A stretch of 64,000 nt of DNA from Yponomeuta sedellus (GCA_934045075.1 OW203722.1:22848879-22912878); one strand, 5' to 3'. Shown: positions 1-11,093, counted from the first letter of the stretch. A program made the numbers and translations. The notes: generated by a model not told the origin, from the letters alone.

Positions 1-1464
1 GTCAAACTGATATCCACGGTAATTCATATTATTGCACCACACCTTGCTACAATTTTTAATAAATGTGTTGATCATGGGACTTTCCCGGATCTCTTAAAAT
101 TTAGTAAAATAGTTCCTCTATTTAAGGCAGGTGATAATGAGGATCCAAACAATTTTAGGCCCGTAGCAATACTACCGGTATTAAGTAAAGTGTTTGAGAA
201 ACTAATTTTACACCAATTGTTGACACAATTTAGTTTAAATAAACTCTTTCATAAAAAACAATTCGGTTTCACTAAGGGTCGTTCAACGACCGACGCAGGA
301 GTGGCATTAATGAATCACATCTTTGACGCGTGGGAGGAGGCGCAGGATGCTATCGGAGTTTTCTGTGACCTTTCTAAAGCTTTTGATTGTGTAGACCATA
401 AAACGCTCCTTTGTAAATTGAATAGATACGGTCTCAGTAATGGATCTCTAGCTCTTCTTCAATCATATTTAGCATACAGAGTTCAGAAAGTTGACATAAA
501 TAGGGTTAAGTCTTCTGGATCTGATGTTAAAATAGGAGTTCCTCAGGGTTCTATTTTGGGGCCTTTCCTCTTCTTAGTATATGTAAATGATCTGCCCTAC
601 CTAGTTGAGAAATTGTCACAAATAGTATTGTTTGCAGACGATACTTCTCTAATTTTTAAAATCAAGAGAGGTTAATCTAATCTAGACGATGTAAACAACG
701 CCCTTTCTAAAGTGTTAAACTGGTTTACTGTAAACAATCTCATGTTGAATGCGAAAAAGACAAAATGTATAAAGTTTTCATTGCCCAATGTAAAAAAAGT
801 GGACACAAGTTTAATTATAGCTGGTGACAGACTAGACTTAGTAGAGTCCACGGTGTTTTTAGGTATTACAATAGACTCGAAACTGCAATGGGGTCCACAC
901 ATAAAAAATCTAGCGGGTAGGTTAAGTTCAGCCGCATTTGCAGTTAGAAAAATTAGGCAACTAACAGATGTGTCAACTGCGAGGCTTGTATATTTCAGTT
1001 ATTTTCACAGTATTATGTCATATGGTTTGTTACTATGGGGGCGTGCGGCAGATATAGAAACAGTTTTTATTCTACAAAAAAGGGCTGTTAGAGCTATCTA
1101 CAATTTACCTACCAGGCAATCGCTAAGGGATATTTTCAAGGAAATCGGAATTCTAACGATGGCTTGCCAATATATATTCGATAACATAATGTATGTACGA
1201 AAAAACTTAACAACATTTAAATTAAACAGGGATATCCATAACGTAAACACTAGAAACAGAAACAAAGTTGCTTTATCTAAATTCAGATTAGCCAAGGCAA
1301 ATGCATCTTTTGTAGGACTAAGTGTACGTTTTTACAATAAAATTCCAGAACATATTCTATCCCTGCCTGACAGCAAATTTAAAAATTTCATTAAAAAGGC
1401 GCTGTGTAAAAAGGCCTATTATAGAATAGATGACTTTATAAATGATGTAAGCCCTTGGCAGTAG
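1..1464 (+). pseudogene. Non-LTR retrotransposon reverse transcriptase (jockey/CR1-like), 3' part, one internal stop
   Basis: One reading frame runs from the window edge to the stop at 1462-1464, broken only by an in-frame TAA at 673-675. The upstream part carries FRPVAILPVLSKVFEK; then come the catalytic blocks FCDLSKAFDCVDH, GVPQGSILGPFLF and FADDTSL of a LINE reverse transcriptase, and after the stop the thumb and C-terminal region (NLMLNAKKTKCIKFS, FLGITIDSKLQWG). This is the enzyme that would copy the element RNA at a nicked target. The endonuclease and ORF1 lie outside the window. The frame is otherwise open for 488 codons, so the copy is fairly young but dead unless the stop is a sequence error. 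Family assignment (jockey/CR1-like) rests on motif style and the simple-repeat tail, not on a search. Confidence 0.93.
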
Positions 1465-2080
1465 ACCAATTCCACAACGAGTAAATCATAGTTATTAAAT
1501 AAATATTTTATATGTAGCAACCGAATCACTGCAATCCTCAGTGTTAGTTATGTATGTCATATTTTAATTTAAGTTTGTACAGACGACGTGATTGCATATT
1601 AGTAAATATATCATACATTCTATAACTGACAAAAACTTAATCTGCAGGTTTGCTAAAGGTCATTCGAATGGTGGCGTGGTGGCCGGGTCATCTATCTCCC
1701 TCCAAAATGGTTGAGACTGATGATGGCTGACCTCTGCGTTATGCTCGTGAACGAGTGCTGTTCGTGTGTCTGGCCGCAGCACTTGTCATGTTTTCACGGC
1801 CTATGTAAAAAAAGTATATTTATTTAATAATGCCTTAACATTTAAAGTTATTAATGGCAATCATGGAATCTTATGCGTATAGGTGGTATCTAATGTATTA
1901 GATTTAAGACTTGAGAAAAGATGGTCAGAGTGGAGTTTTTTTTTCCCGCTGCCTTTTTCTCCACTACATTACGGCCCGAAGGCAGCGGCTTTCACTTTCA
2001 TGTTACATTGTACTTTGACATTCAGCAAACAGAATGTAAATTCTTTACGTTGAAATAAATTGAATTGAATTGAATTGAAC
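1465..2080 (+). mobile_element. 3' UTR and TTGAA tail of the LINE
   Basis: Non-coding sequence directly after the reverse transcriptase frame. It ends in a run of GAATT/TTGAA units at about 2055-2079, the short simple-repeat tail typical of jockey/CR1-type LINEs instead of poly(A). AATAAA-like motifs precede it. The element therefore ends near 2080 and is truncated at its 5' side only by the window. 2081-2264 shows nothing recognisable. Confidence 0.75.
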
Positions 2081-2264
2081 ATTTTATAATAGTATCTAAA
2101 AATACTTAGGTAATCTGTGTAGATTTTGTGTGTGAACGTTTTTTAATGTGGCTGGCTATCGGTCTAGTCTGTCATCTGTCATGTATTTTTACTTTTTCAA
2201 ATAAATTATGTAAAAGCTTTTATCACGCATTTTTTCCTGTGGACTGTACATACCGTGCTTAGTG

Positions 2265-2456
2265 CACCTTGAGCGAAGGAAATGAGTTACATAAGAGGTT
2301 CCGGGTTCGAATCCCGGCTGGGGACAAAAATAGCCCAAGTCTTGGATGTTTACATGTTTGTGACGTCGTTGTTTCTGGTTCCCGCGACACAGGGTATCCT
2401 AGTGTGGGGCCAGAAGCAATGTATGTGCTTGTATGTAAATGTAATGTTATGTAATA
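2265..2456 (+). mobile_element. tRNA-derived SINE, family B, decayed copy
   Basis: The tRNA B-box stretch GGGTTCGAATCCCGGCTGGG is at about 2303-2322. It is followed by a body shared, in opposite orientation, with 19018-19222 and 31975-32205 (key words: gacgtcgttgtttctggtt, cagggtatcctagtgtgggg, gtatgtgcttgtatgtaaat). The A-box half of the head is degraded here. Confidence 0.75.
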
Positions 2457-2514
2457 ATTGAAAGGCGCTTTGTTAGTAGGCTACAAAGTCCAAGTCAAAT
2501 TAAAGAATTTTATT

Positions 2515-3275
2515 AACTTTAAAAACAAAATGTTTACTTAATGAACGTCAAAACTGTTAGTTTTAAAAGTAAAAGATTAGGTGGAGAAGAAACCAACAAA
2601 GGAACTCCACATTTATTCCTTTCAAAACAGATTTTGTCTTATTTAACAAAGTTTTCAACTTTTAGTTCCATTACACCAGACATAATTATATATTAAACGG
2701 GTCTTATCGCGATTATTTATTAAAACGTAACAACTGTAACGTAGCGTAATTTATTTCATTTATTATAATAACTATGTATGAGTGACAGCGGTGGTAGCTC
2801 AGTGGGTAGAACCATAGACTGGCAAGCGAGAGCCCCAGGTTCGATCCCGAGTGCGGGCATGTACCAATGACTTTGTTTAATTTCAAAGTTTCGTACATTT
2901 GCGAATTCGCAGTCGCAATACCACACGCTAACTGTGAAGGAAAACATCGTGAGGAAACCCGCGGCTTGGTTGGCTCCGCACGTATTGACTAGTCTTTCCT
3001 GTGGGCAAGGCCGACTAAGCTGTCAATATGGTATAGGTGCTGGGCAAGCCTACACCATCTATAAAACCATGACCCAGGCACTACAGCGTCGGAGTGGTCC
3101 CTTCACCCATCTAGTGTGAGTGAAGATACCACTGAACGCTGTATAAATCATCTCATTAAGTAGATGCAAAAAGGCCAATATTATATTATTATATTATGTA
3201 TGAGTATCGCGAATCATCAAGAAATACTACACCAGACATAATTCCCCCTGTCAACATTATCTAACACCAGACATA
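2515..3275 (+). repeat. Dispersed repeat copy interrupted by a SINE insertion
   Basis: 2515-2687 plus 3228-3275 together match 51990-52310 (shared: gtttacttaatgaacgtcaa, actccacatt, cttttcaaaacagatt, acataat, cagtcatatt-like end). The copy at 52 kb is continuous where this one is split by 540 bp. Nature unknown; no coding capacity. Confidence 0.7.
2688..3227 (+). mobile_element. SINE-D insertion with 16 bp target-site duplication
   Basis: TACACCAGACATAATT occurs at 2672-2687 and again at 3228-3243, exactly flanking this segment. Inside, the tRNA-like head begins about 2790 (A-box GTAGCTCAGTGGG, B-box GGTTCGATCCC) and is followed by the SINE-D body (GTGAAGGAAAACATCGTGAG, then a stretch with ggtataggtgctgggcaagc). 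The same body lies on the minus strand at 19962-20316. The first ~100 bp carry a piece of the AATCGCGATTATTTATT repeat. Confidence 0.75.
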
Positions 3276-3276
3276 T

Positions 3277-3628
3277 TTTAAAAACCTATTTAGAGGCTAA
3301 AAATTCCACCCATGCCGGGATTCGAACCCGCGACCTCTGGCTGTCCGTGCCAGCGCTCTTTCCAACTGAGCTAATGGGCGACACACCGGCATCAGTGAAA
3401 TTTCGAACCTCTTTGCAATATTCTCTGTATTACGTACAGGCAGCGACATCTGGCTTAAGCATATTGCATCACCTACAGCCCCGACTACCTACTTTGCATG
3501 GCACGGATAGCCAGAGGTTGCGGGTTCGAATCCCGGCATGGGTGAAATTTTTAGCCTCTAAATAGGTTTTTAATTTGTCCTTAGCACGGGTTAGTGCATT
3601 AAAAATAAAAATAGTATAATAATATAAT
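3277..3628. mobile_element. SINE-A head-to-head inverted pair
   Basis: The left half is a minus-strand SINE-A: tail CCTATTTAGAGGCTAAAAAT, then B-box CGGGATTCGAACCCGC and A-box CCAACTGAGCTAATGGGC. A linker follows (about 3382-3500) with gtgaaatttcgaacctcttt and gtacaggcagcgacatctg. The right half is a plus-strand copy starting inside the tRNA head at 3501 and running through the tail to ATAATATAAT. Both tails point outward. Confidence 0.85.
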
Positions 3629-3677
3629 CTAGTAAAACAAGTTATCATTTTTATTCCACTTGTGGAGCTAGTTTGCA

Positions 3678-5140
3678 CCTAGCACTCAAATGAAATGAAA
3701 TGAAAAGGTTTTATTGAAAGTAGCACTGCCGTGGTATGACAAAACACTGTATCTATAGATACACTGTTTTGAAGTAACATTAATAATTCGATTTTTCGCC
3801 CTACATGGCATGGCATAAAAAAATATGGAAAAAGTTTTAATAATATGCAAATCAGTCATAGTAAATAAGACTGTATAGCCAATATTATAGAGACCTGTTT
3901 TGACAAAATACTGTTTCTATAGATAGGTACCGTGTTTTGCCTAAACATGCTCGTGATTTTTATGCCAAATAACTGATGCAGTGTTTTGTCATAAAAACTA
4001 CAAAACCTTTTCCTATTTGTCAAGAAAAAAAGCGGGTATTCAGTGCGTAAATTCTAGATTTTCAATTAGAGTCTATATACAAAAAAAAATAATTAACTAG
4101 TTACGGTAAAGTTATGTGCACTATTATTTAACACACGTAACATTTTTAAAGTAATCTGTTTTGATTTGACGTTTCTATGCGGAATTTTCTTAAAAAAATG
4201 TTTTTGGCGTTTTCTGGAAAATGCCTGTTTTTTAAATTACAACAAAACTCCAAACTTAGTGTTCTCAAAAGTCCTTAATTAACATAGTTTACATAATTAT
4301 TATAAAACATAGAACTCATACATTGTACTGGCTTTAATTCCAGACCCCATTGTCGTCTAAATAATCCTTTATGTTATAGTAGCTCAAGGTTGCCTGTGCG
4401 TAGTAGAGCTACCGAAACACTGCTGTTTCAAATTTCTAAACGTATTAAAAACCCAAAAGCATTCACGGCCCACATTTATCAAATCAGAGCCGAGAAAATG
4501 CCCACGTAATTAATATACAGCGTGAAACACCCTCACCCGGTTATCTATTTAAATGATTTAATTTAAATTCCATCGCAAATTGTTTTCAACTCGCAGCGCA
4601 AATTATCTCAAATATTAATTACTCCTCCCCAGAAATTCGCTTAGCGCTAAATCATTTACACATGGGAAGTGTAAAATCGGCTTCTTGAGTATTGAGAAAA
4701 TGCCTTGTACGAGTAAATCTAATTACGAGTAGATTTGGCCGCTGATTCGCCAAAGAAATAAGGTGATTGACATATTTTTATTTATTAATTGATATTGGAC
4801 ACAATATATTAATATTTTTCACAATATATACACAGTTATATACATATACATATTTTGTGCATTTCTTTTCCATAATCATATAGATTTTGAAATAAACGCC
4901 TAGTTAAAGTATTACTGTGTTTAAGTTGAAAAAAACAATTAACAAAACAAATTGTTTAAGGCCTGATCACAAATAGGAAACTCTAAAAAACGTGAAAAAC
5001 AAAAAAAAAATATCAGGTCATGAGAAAAGTAAAAAAAAAAACACGGATGTATAGTTACACCTGACGTTTCCACACTTAGCCTCATACTTAGGCCATTGTA
5101 CGTAGCATTGAGGTATGTTAACACTTCTGAAACTAGGATT
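3678..5140. other. AT-rich non-coding stretch with a LINE tail and near-palindromes
   Basis: 3678-3730 holds a TGAAA-repeat LINE tail in reverse orientation followed by ggttttattgaaagtagcac, also present at 33484-33530. An almost perfect 32 bp palindrome centred on GTATCTATAGATAC is at 3738-3769, and a related decayed one is near 3902-3942. Otherwise I see no genes or repeats. Confidence 0.5.
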
Positions 5141-5330
5141 TCCACATGATGTTTTCCTTCACAGTTAGCGTACATGTATGTGTTTCAAATAGCAATAACA
5201 CTTGCTACTTGGAATACACTAATATACACAGCTTAGAAAACAAAGTCATTGGTACATGCCGGGATTCGAACCCACGGCCTCCCAATTAAGAAGCCAGTGT
5301 TCAACCACTCCGCTACAACCGCTCATACGA
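5141..5330 (-). mobile_element. tRNA-derived SINE, variant of family D
   Basis: Minus-strand head: A-box region TAGCGGAGTGGTTGAAC and B-box GGGTTCGAATCCCGGCATG, then a body containing CAATGACTTTGTTTTCTAAG and, at its 3' side, the shared GTGAAGGAAAACATC word seen in SINE-D. Related copies: 17560-17760, 31745-31960, 44035-44275 and 34453-34560. Confidence 0.75.
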
Positions 5331-5569
5331 ATAAAGGACGAGACAGAAAATGACGAATTAGCCTCTACTTTGAACAAACAGCAGGTAAAATGGTAGAGTA
5401 TTAAAAAGTGGTTAGCACGGAGTGATTAATGACGTAAGGACAACGTAAATAAGTACCTATTTGGGGTAAACACCTGCTTGAGTACAGCTTACCGTGTTCA
5501 AACCAAGTTCCTTGGCCTGTCTATTTATAACCAATATATCGATCAGGAGCCTAATTAAGCGAACCATAC

Positions 5570-5815
5570 CCAAAGGATTTTGTGAGCGTAATGTAGGGGC
5601 ATCAGTCCAGCCGTATTCGTGGGCAGCCAACCGTTTTTTGGCTACTTGGAAGCCCCAGGTAAGCCTTCTTCACCGTCTGACCTTCTGCGATCATTTTCAA
5701 GTGACCGAGCCAACGGAGTCGGTGAGTAAAGGGAAGAGCGGGTATTCGTGCTCTTCCAGTATAAAGGGAAATTTCCCGCCAGGCAGGTCGTATTCTTAGG
5801 GACGGCCGGTCCAAC
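5570..5815 (-). pseudogene. LINE reverse transcriptase C-terminal remnant
   Basis: The minus-strand translation gives RLRWLGHLKMIAEGQTVKKA, the RWxGHxxRM...K+ signature found near the C-terminus of RTE-like insect LINE polymerases, followed by a GCPRIRLD block. Only ~80 residues are recognisable. The adjoining 5816-6240 is GC-richer and contains a plus-strand GSDWMVMADKRKKW-like stretch (about 6210-6250) resembling the extreme C-terminus of the same enzyme class, so this is probably a jumble of LINE fragments. Confidence 0.6.
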
Positions 5816-6239
5816 TTTTGTTAGTCGGACGTTATATTTATGGTATGTCAATGAAACACTTTGATTGCGTGATGCAGGAATGTTGGAGTTTGTAGTGCGC
5901 GCGCAGAGTTGACATGTGCTCGCCACAGTGAGATTTGGTTCTTTCGATGTTATTAGGTTTGAAAAGCAGGTCTTCGATTTCCTTTTGAGCTTCAGGCGGG
6001 CGACCAGCAAGAGAGAGCGCAGGACGAGACAAGTGGCGACTTTTGATGTTGGAGGCCAAGACCCAGTTCGGATCGCTGAGGCAGCGGATATGTAGGAGCA
6101 GATGCCTGTAACGAACAGACACCATGAATCTATAGTATAAAATGCATTGAAGATGGTGAGACGAAGAAATGAACAGTTTATATACTTCCCGCTGCAGGGC
6201 ACACGTCTTGGTAGCGACTGGATGGTGATGGCCGACAAA

Positions 6240-7262
6240 AGAAAGAAGTGGCTTGCCTAAAAAGTGGCCTTAGTCTACCATAAACAAGTATAAATCGCTC
6301 TTGATCAGCTGTACACCGGCTATCAAACTAACGCTAAGCTTTACATCGAAGATTAAACTAACAGTCCGACAGTCTTACTGACGCTAATAAATTGTGTTAA
6401 AGAAGGTCTAAGTCTAGCAATAGACGAGTGCAGGCTGATTTATAAATCGTTTTCGATCAGCTTTATACCGGCAATCAAACTAACAGTCCAAAAGTCTTAC
6501 TGGCACTAATAAATTGATGTTCATAAATTGTCTTGGAGGGGGCCTTAGTCTAGCAATAGACGAGTGTTGGCTGATTTATAAATCGCTCTTGATCAGATTT
6601 GTACCGAAGATTAAACTGAAAGTCCAAAAGTCTTACTTACACTAATACATTGCCGTTTATATAAATGGTCTTTTAGGAGGCCTACGTCTAGCAATAGACA
6701 AGTGTGGACTGATTTTAAAAATCACTCTCGATCCTTTTTACACTAGCGATCAAGCTAACAGTCCAAAATTGTTACGGACACTAATTTATTGCCTTTCATA
6801 AATTTTGTTGGAATAGGTCTAAGTCCAGAAAGAGACGCGAACGGACTGATTTGTAAATGGCTCTTGATCAGCTTTACTGTTACTAAAACGCTGAATTAGC
6901 AATAATACTTTTCTTTTTAATATCTTTTTTATCACAAAAACCTAGACTAGCTGAGAGACTCAACACGACTGACACCTACATAAACAAAACGTAACTATAT
7001 TTTGCAAATAATTTAAACTCTGCCTAGACGGCTAGGCGGCGGCCAAAAAAGTATCGTTACTAACAGTCCGAAAGTCTTATTGATACTAATATTTTGCAAT
7101 TCATAAACTGTGTTGGACGCCTAAGTCTATTTACAGATGAGTGTGGACTGATTTACAAATCGCTCTTGATTTACACTGGCGATCAAACTAACAGTCCGAA
7201 AGTCTTACTGACACTAATAAATTGGCGTTCTGTTGTACTTAAAAAGCCTTTCTGTAACAATT
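6240..7262 (+). repeat. ~136 bp tandem array derived from a LINE 3' end
   Basis: Monomers are recognised by GTCTAGCAATAGACGAGTG followed by GGCTGATTTATAAATCG, CTCTTGATCAGC and AACTAACAGTCC...AAAGTCTTACTGACACTAAT. The GTCTA... word recurs near 6268, 6406, 6541, 6678, 6815 and 7118, spacings 135-138 bp until an interruption at about 6880-7040. The word resembles the GTCCAGCA(A/G)TGGAC 3' end of RTE-type LINEs seen elsewhere in the window (37785, 61175). Copies differ noticeably, so the array is old. Confidence 0.7.
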
Positions 7263-7345
7263 ATACACTCAATGGCGGACCGTAGCCACTGTGTAATACG
7301 AGGGCGCACGACGTATTACGTTGACGTATGACATGTATGTAATTA
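7240..7345 (+). repeat. ~100 bp dispersed repeat, copy 1
   Basis: ctgtaacaattatacactca, atggcggaccgtagccactg and gtaatacgagggcgc to atgacatgtatgta are shared nearly base for base with 11117-11215. Function unknown; no coding potential. Confidence 0.7.
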
Positions 7346-7575
7346 CTTAGCGACAGAGTGCGCAGTCATGCCTTGTCATTTTCGGTAACACCGCATCGCG
7401 TTACCGAAATCCCGCTCTTAAGGGGGAGCCGCGCAAATGACGTAGTAAGCGTGGCGTGGGGATCACAATAAATTTCTAAGCGGCTATTAACGTGGACGTG
7501 GGACGCACGCTAGGCTTGGTGATTGTGTAAAAAATGGGTGTGTAAATATGTATATTTATTAAATTTAATTCAACT

Positions 7576-7623
7576 CTTTAATTCAGTTCCTCTTACTATA
7601 TAGTAAGAGGAACTGAATTAAAG
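7576..7623. repeat. Perfect 48 bp palindrome
   Basis: Each 24 bp half begins CTTTAATTCAGTTCCTC and the centre is TACTATATAGTA; the right half is the exact reverse complement of the left, with no spacer. It could be a foldback remnant or a replication or template-switch scar. Confidence 0.9.
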
Positions 7624-7664
7624 TATGTAAAGAGGAGTGAATGACGGTATCTGAAGAATTGTTA

Positions 7665-7830
7665 AAGGATCTTGCTTATACGCCTCCAATTGTACTGTAT
7701 CTTTGTATTTACAAAGATAGCCCTCTGGCTAGATAGAGGTCAAAAATAAGCAAGCTCCTTTGGTTGTAAAAAAATTAAAAAAAATATTTGTGTTTGTTTT
7801 TTCCTGGTGTTTAATAACAAAATATTCTTA
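7665..7830 (+). mobile_element. LINE 3'-end remnant (TTCTTATC-tailed family)
   Basis: cgcctccaattgtactgtat ... tttttcctggtgt ... ATATTCTTATC matches the 3' ends at 35100-35240 and 46505-46735, where the order is GCAATAAGGCCGCC, TTTCCTGGTGTAC, AATAAAG, AATATTCTTATC. Only the 3' UTR is left. Confidence 0.6.
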
Positions 7831-8999
7831 TCTAGTTATCATCACATGCTTATGTCACATAATGTAATAATATTCGAGATTTACAAACAATCTATTTTTA
7901 TTTTATTTTTACCATTAATCACTGCTGCTTGAGGTCCTCGTTGTTGAGCGGTAGTATGCTTAGTACCAAATCTGAGGAAGACATCTTCTTGTTACTGAAA
8001 GGCTTCGTGCTTGATTTATATAAATCTTCCCAGTTTGAATGTAAAATAAAATTAAGAAAAACATAAAGAGCCATTATTTTCCAGTTAAAATAATAAAATT
8101 ATATTTTCTACTTTACTATATACTTCACGATAAATTATTCTACAAATAATATATTGCAACTTTTATAATTTTTTTATCTTTTATTCAAACGGTTGACCAT
8201 TTCTGAGCGAAGGCCTCAAGTTTTAATATATTTTCATGTTTTCAACGTCATTATCTGCTTAGGCTAGATTTTTTTTTATATATCCTGGTTTGAGATCAGG
8301 ACAATGATTAAGGTGTTTCTTAGTGTTGAAATGAATTACGTTTTACTTAAAAAATTACCGCGATTAGACCCGTTTAATATATAAATATTGAGTATGGTGT
8401 TTAAATGTTAATGTTTCTATGAAGATATTTATTAGGCACGATTTTATTGCTCCTGAGTTTATTTTAAATAGGCTTTTACCATCCCATCGATGATTCAATG
8501 AAACCTAAAAGCTACTTCAAAAATACAGCACAATCTTGTAATTTTGTCGACCAAAACAAAGTTTAAATTAAATTAATCCAAAACTACCGGGAGCCGGCGG
8601 GCCAAAGAACTCCAATCTTGTGGAACGTGCCGCGAAAGCCGAATCGGTACTGGTACATGGCTCAGTGTTGTTATAGCCTATAACTTACCCTTAACAAAAT
8701 TGTGCACCGTATCCTATTAAACTCCTAGCGGGAACGGGAATATTTCGCCTGAATAACCTCTGGCAATTTTCTTGGTGTCTTGTCATCTTTCCAGTGCAGG
8801 GGCTAGAAATATGGTCGTACTAAATTAGGAACTGGAACCTGCCTACTTTTGATAGGGTCACGATATAATAATAATGATATAATAATAATATTTTACCCGC
8901 TTTACCCAGTCTTTAATGAACCGTTTTCATTATATTTATCATATATAAATAAATAAAATAAATATTCATGGACATATTACACAGATCTCGTTAGCCCTA
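7831..8999. other. AT-rich non-coding stretch
   Basis: Only short ORFs without family resemblance. There is a small ATA/AAT run near 8865-8893 and a copy of the gattagacccgtttaatata end word near 8360. Nothing else recognised. Confidence 0.5.
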
Positions 9000-9187
9000 T
9001 ACTAAGAACAATTAAATGACTTGTGTTATAGGTGACGATAGATTTAATACAATAAATACATAGATAACATCCAAGACCCGAGACAAACCAGAAAAGTTCG
9101 TTTCCTAGTTTTACCCGGCCGGGGATCCAACCCGAGACCTTCGGTTTTACAGTCAGCGTGCCAAACCGCTGCGCTACCGAGGCCGAT
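9000..9187 (-). mobile_element. tRNA-derived SINE, family C
   Basis: Minus-strand head: CCTCGGTAGCGCAGCGGTTT (A-box) and GGTCTCGGGTTGGATCCCC (B-box), then a body with CTAGGAAACG, TTGTCTCGGGTCTTGGATG and ATCTATGTATTTATTG. Same order on the plus strand at 18838-19015. The 9188-9517 stretch beyond shows nothing recognisable. Confidence 0.8.
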
Positions 9188-9517
9188 ATAGAGCGGTAAA
9201 AAGATTTCAGTTCACACGACGTATTGAGTGAACTGAATGTAATTATGTTCAGAAATTACCAACGTCTGGTTTCCATGCCGGAGATCATGATTTCGATTCC
9301 AACTGAGGTCCGTGAAATTGTAGAAATGACCTCAGCCAATTTTCATTTCCTTATTTCCATGGTTATGATGTCCTTGCGTGCTTACCACAGTAAAGGGTAC
9401 CCTAATTTGGAACCAGAACAAGTGATTGTATTTTGCCGAAGTTGTTTATATATTGTAGTAAAGGGGGACCGAGAACTGATCAAATAAAACAAAATACTTA
9501 ATGGATATTCGATAACA

Positions 9518-9815
9518 ACCTTTGTATGTCCCCACTGCTGTCTCTTCCTGCATCGCAGAAAGGTTAGGCCATGATCCACCACGGGGGCCAAGTCCGGGTT
9601 GGTCGAGCATTGTAAGACAGTGGCGGGCCTTACTGTCAGAAGTTATCAAGCCGCCATGGCTTAACGACTGCCATTACATGACAGCCGGCACCAACGGCTT
9701 AGCGTGCCTTGCAAAGCACGAAAGCGCTCGGAAAAATGCCACTAGCAGTAATCACGAAACGGTCTCCCAAGTGATTGCATCCGATCACTCGGTTCAAATG
9801 GGCCACAAGTGTTTC
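9518..9815 (-). mobile_element. SINE-E copy
   Basis: Long repeat found at least nine times in this window. Sense reads from a tRNA-like head (AGCGCT(C/G)GTGGCCTAG..G, GAGTGATTGGAATCAATCAC) through TTCCGAGCGCTTCCGTGCTT, ATGTAATGGCAGTCGTTAAG and TATGGGCGGCTTGATAACTT to CCCCAGCAGTGGGGACATAC at the 3' end. This copy lies antisense and lacks the outer part of the head. Confidence 0.8.
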
Positions 9816-9829
9816 AATGACATCGTGTA

Positions 9830-10614
9830 ATTTAAAATACTTTCATTAATTGCCTCTAGTTATATTGTAAGCTAAATTTTTTGGTGGTAATCGCTTTCGT
9901 ACCTCGGAGGTACCCTAGTAATGCTAAAGGTAATGAGGATTTAAAGATTCTGCCCCCTGCAGGGAAATATACAAAGCCGTACAAGATCTGACTATAGAAA
10001 AACTCGGTGGCTGTGAAACTTGACTGAATGGAGAAAAATAGGCACAGTGGCCACAATGGTAGCAGACCCCTGATAGGAGATGGCACCACAGGAATAAGAA
10101 GATTGCCTGCTTACTAGATAGACGAAGAACCTTATGAAAGATTATAACTGTAACACATAAAAGCGTAGTGCCTTGCCATGAAGGTTGGGTCTTAGCAAAC
10201 AACTGGCTAAGTACTGCCAGGTATTCCGAGCTCAAAAGTTAGATCACAAGGGCGTTACTTAGTAGTTTCCGAACAACATCCCAATCATAATTCGAAGTGA
10301 CACTTTGATTGCGAGTCAGGATCTTGTTAAACTTTCCCATTCACATGACTTGCATAAAATACCATTTCCATTTAAACTTTGGTTGGTGGAAAATGTTAAA
10401 TTGATACGCCCGCCGGTTTCGCCGCGGCTTAGTCTTGGAAATTTAAATTTTGGGACGAGTTTCGGGCTTGCTTAACTTTGCTCTCCGCGGGCTGCCTAAT
10501 GTATGATATGGGATTTGATACTCTTTTAAAAAACCGTCACATCCTGGAGTGTTGGTTAAAATCCGTTTTAAAATAATGCAACGCTGAGTCAGCTTAATTT
10601 GTGGCAATTTATAC
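9830..10614. other. Non-coding stretch, nothing recognised
   Basis: Short overlapping ORFs on both strands show no domain. An imperfect tcgtacctcggaggtaccct palindrome lies near 9897. No repeat shared with the rest of the window was noticed. Confidence 0.45.
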
Positions 10615-10690
10615 ACTAATTCTTCTTCAGGCTGTATTAGTCCATTGCTGGACATAGCCCTCCCCTAATGAGCGCCATAGCGCAAGGTTG
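10615..10690 (-). mobile_element. RTE-type LINE 3' end, strongly truncated
   Basis: Minus strand reads ...GGCGCTCATTAGGGGAGGGC TATGTCCAGCAATGGACTAA and a GAA-rich end: the coding C-terminus (GEGYVQQW) and 3' tip of an RTE-like LINE. Comparable stubs are at 22283-22355 (-), 48228-48302 (-) and 61040-61200 (+). Confidence 0.7.
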
Positions 10691-10693
10691 TGA

Positions 10694-11093
10694 CGGTGAG
10701 TTGCCCACAAGCTCAGTTGGAAGAGCTCTGGCACGGATAGCCAGAGGTCTACGGTTTGAATCCCGGCATGGGTGGAATTTTAGCCTCTAAATACGTTTTT
10801 AAAAATTGTCCTTAGCACGGGTTAGTGCATTAAAAAGAATATAGTCATGTGGGTACAGTATGTCATTCCGATGTAAAAATCTAACTGTAAAGTAGGTACT
10901 CGGGGCTGCAAGTGATGCAAATTACTTCAGCCAGATGTCGCTGCCTGTACATAATACAGAGAATATTGTAAAGAGGTTCGAAATTTCACTGATGCCTGCG
11001 ATTCGCCCATTAGCTCAGTTGGAAGAGCGCTGGCACGGTTAGCCTGAGGTTGCGGGTTCGAATGGTTGGAATTTTTAGCCTCTAAATATGTTT
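10694..11093 (+). mobile_element. SINE-A direct tandem dimer
   Basis: The first unit has a head at about 10703 (GCTCAGTTGGAAGAGC, then GGTTTGAATCCCGGCATG) and a tail to GTGCATTAAAAAGAATATAG. It runs straight into the linker TCATGTGGGTACAG...GTACATAATACAGAGAATATT (10846-10995), then a second head at about 11003 and a shortened tail ending near 11093. This shows the linker sitting between tail and head of successive units. Confidence 0.8.

Noticed and set aside
5642..6238. 198-codon minus-strand ORF
   Set aside because: Its composition and the overlap with LINE C-terminal words in another frame show that it is a shadow of LINE debris.
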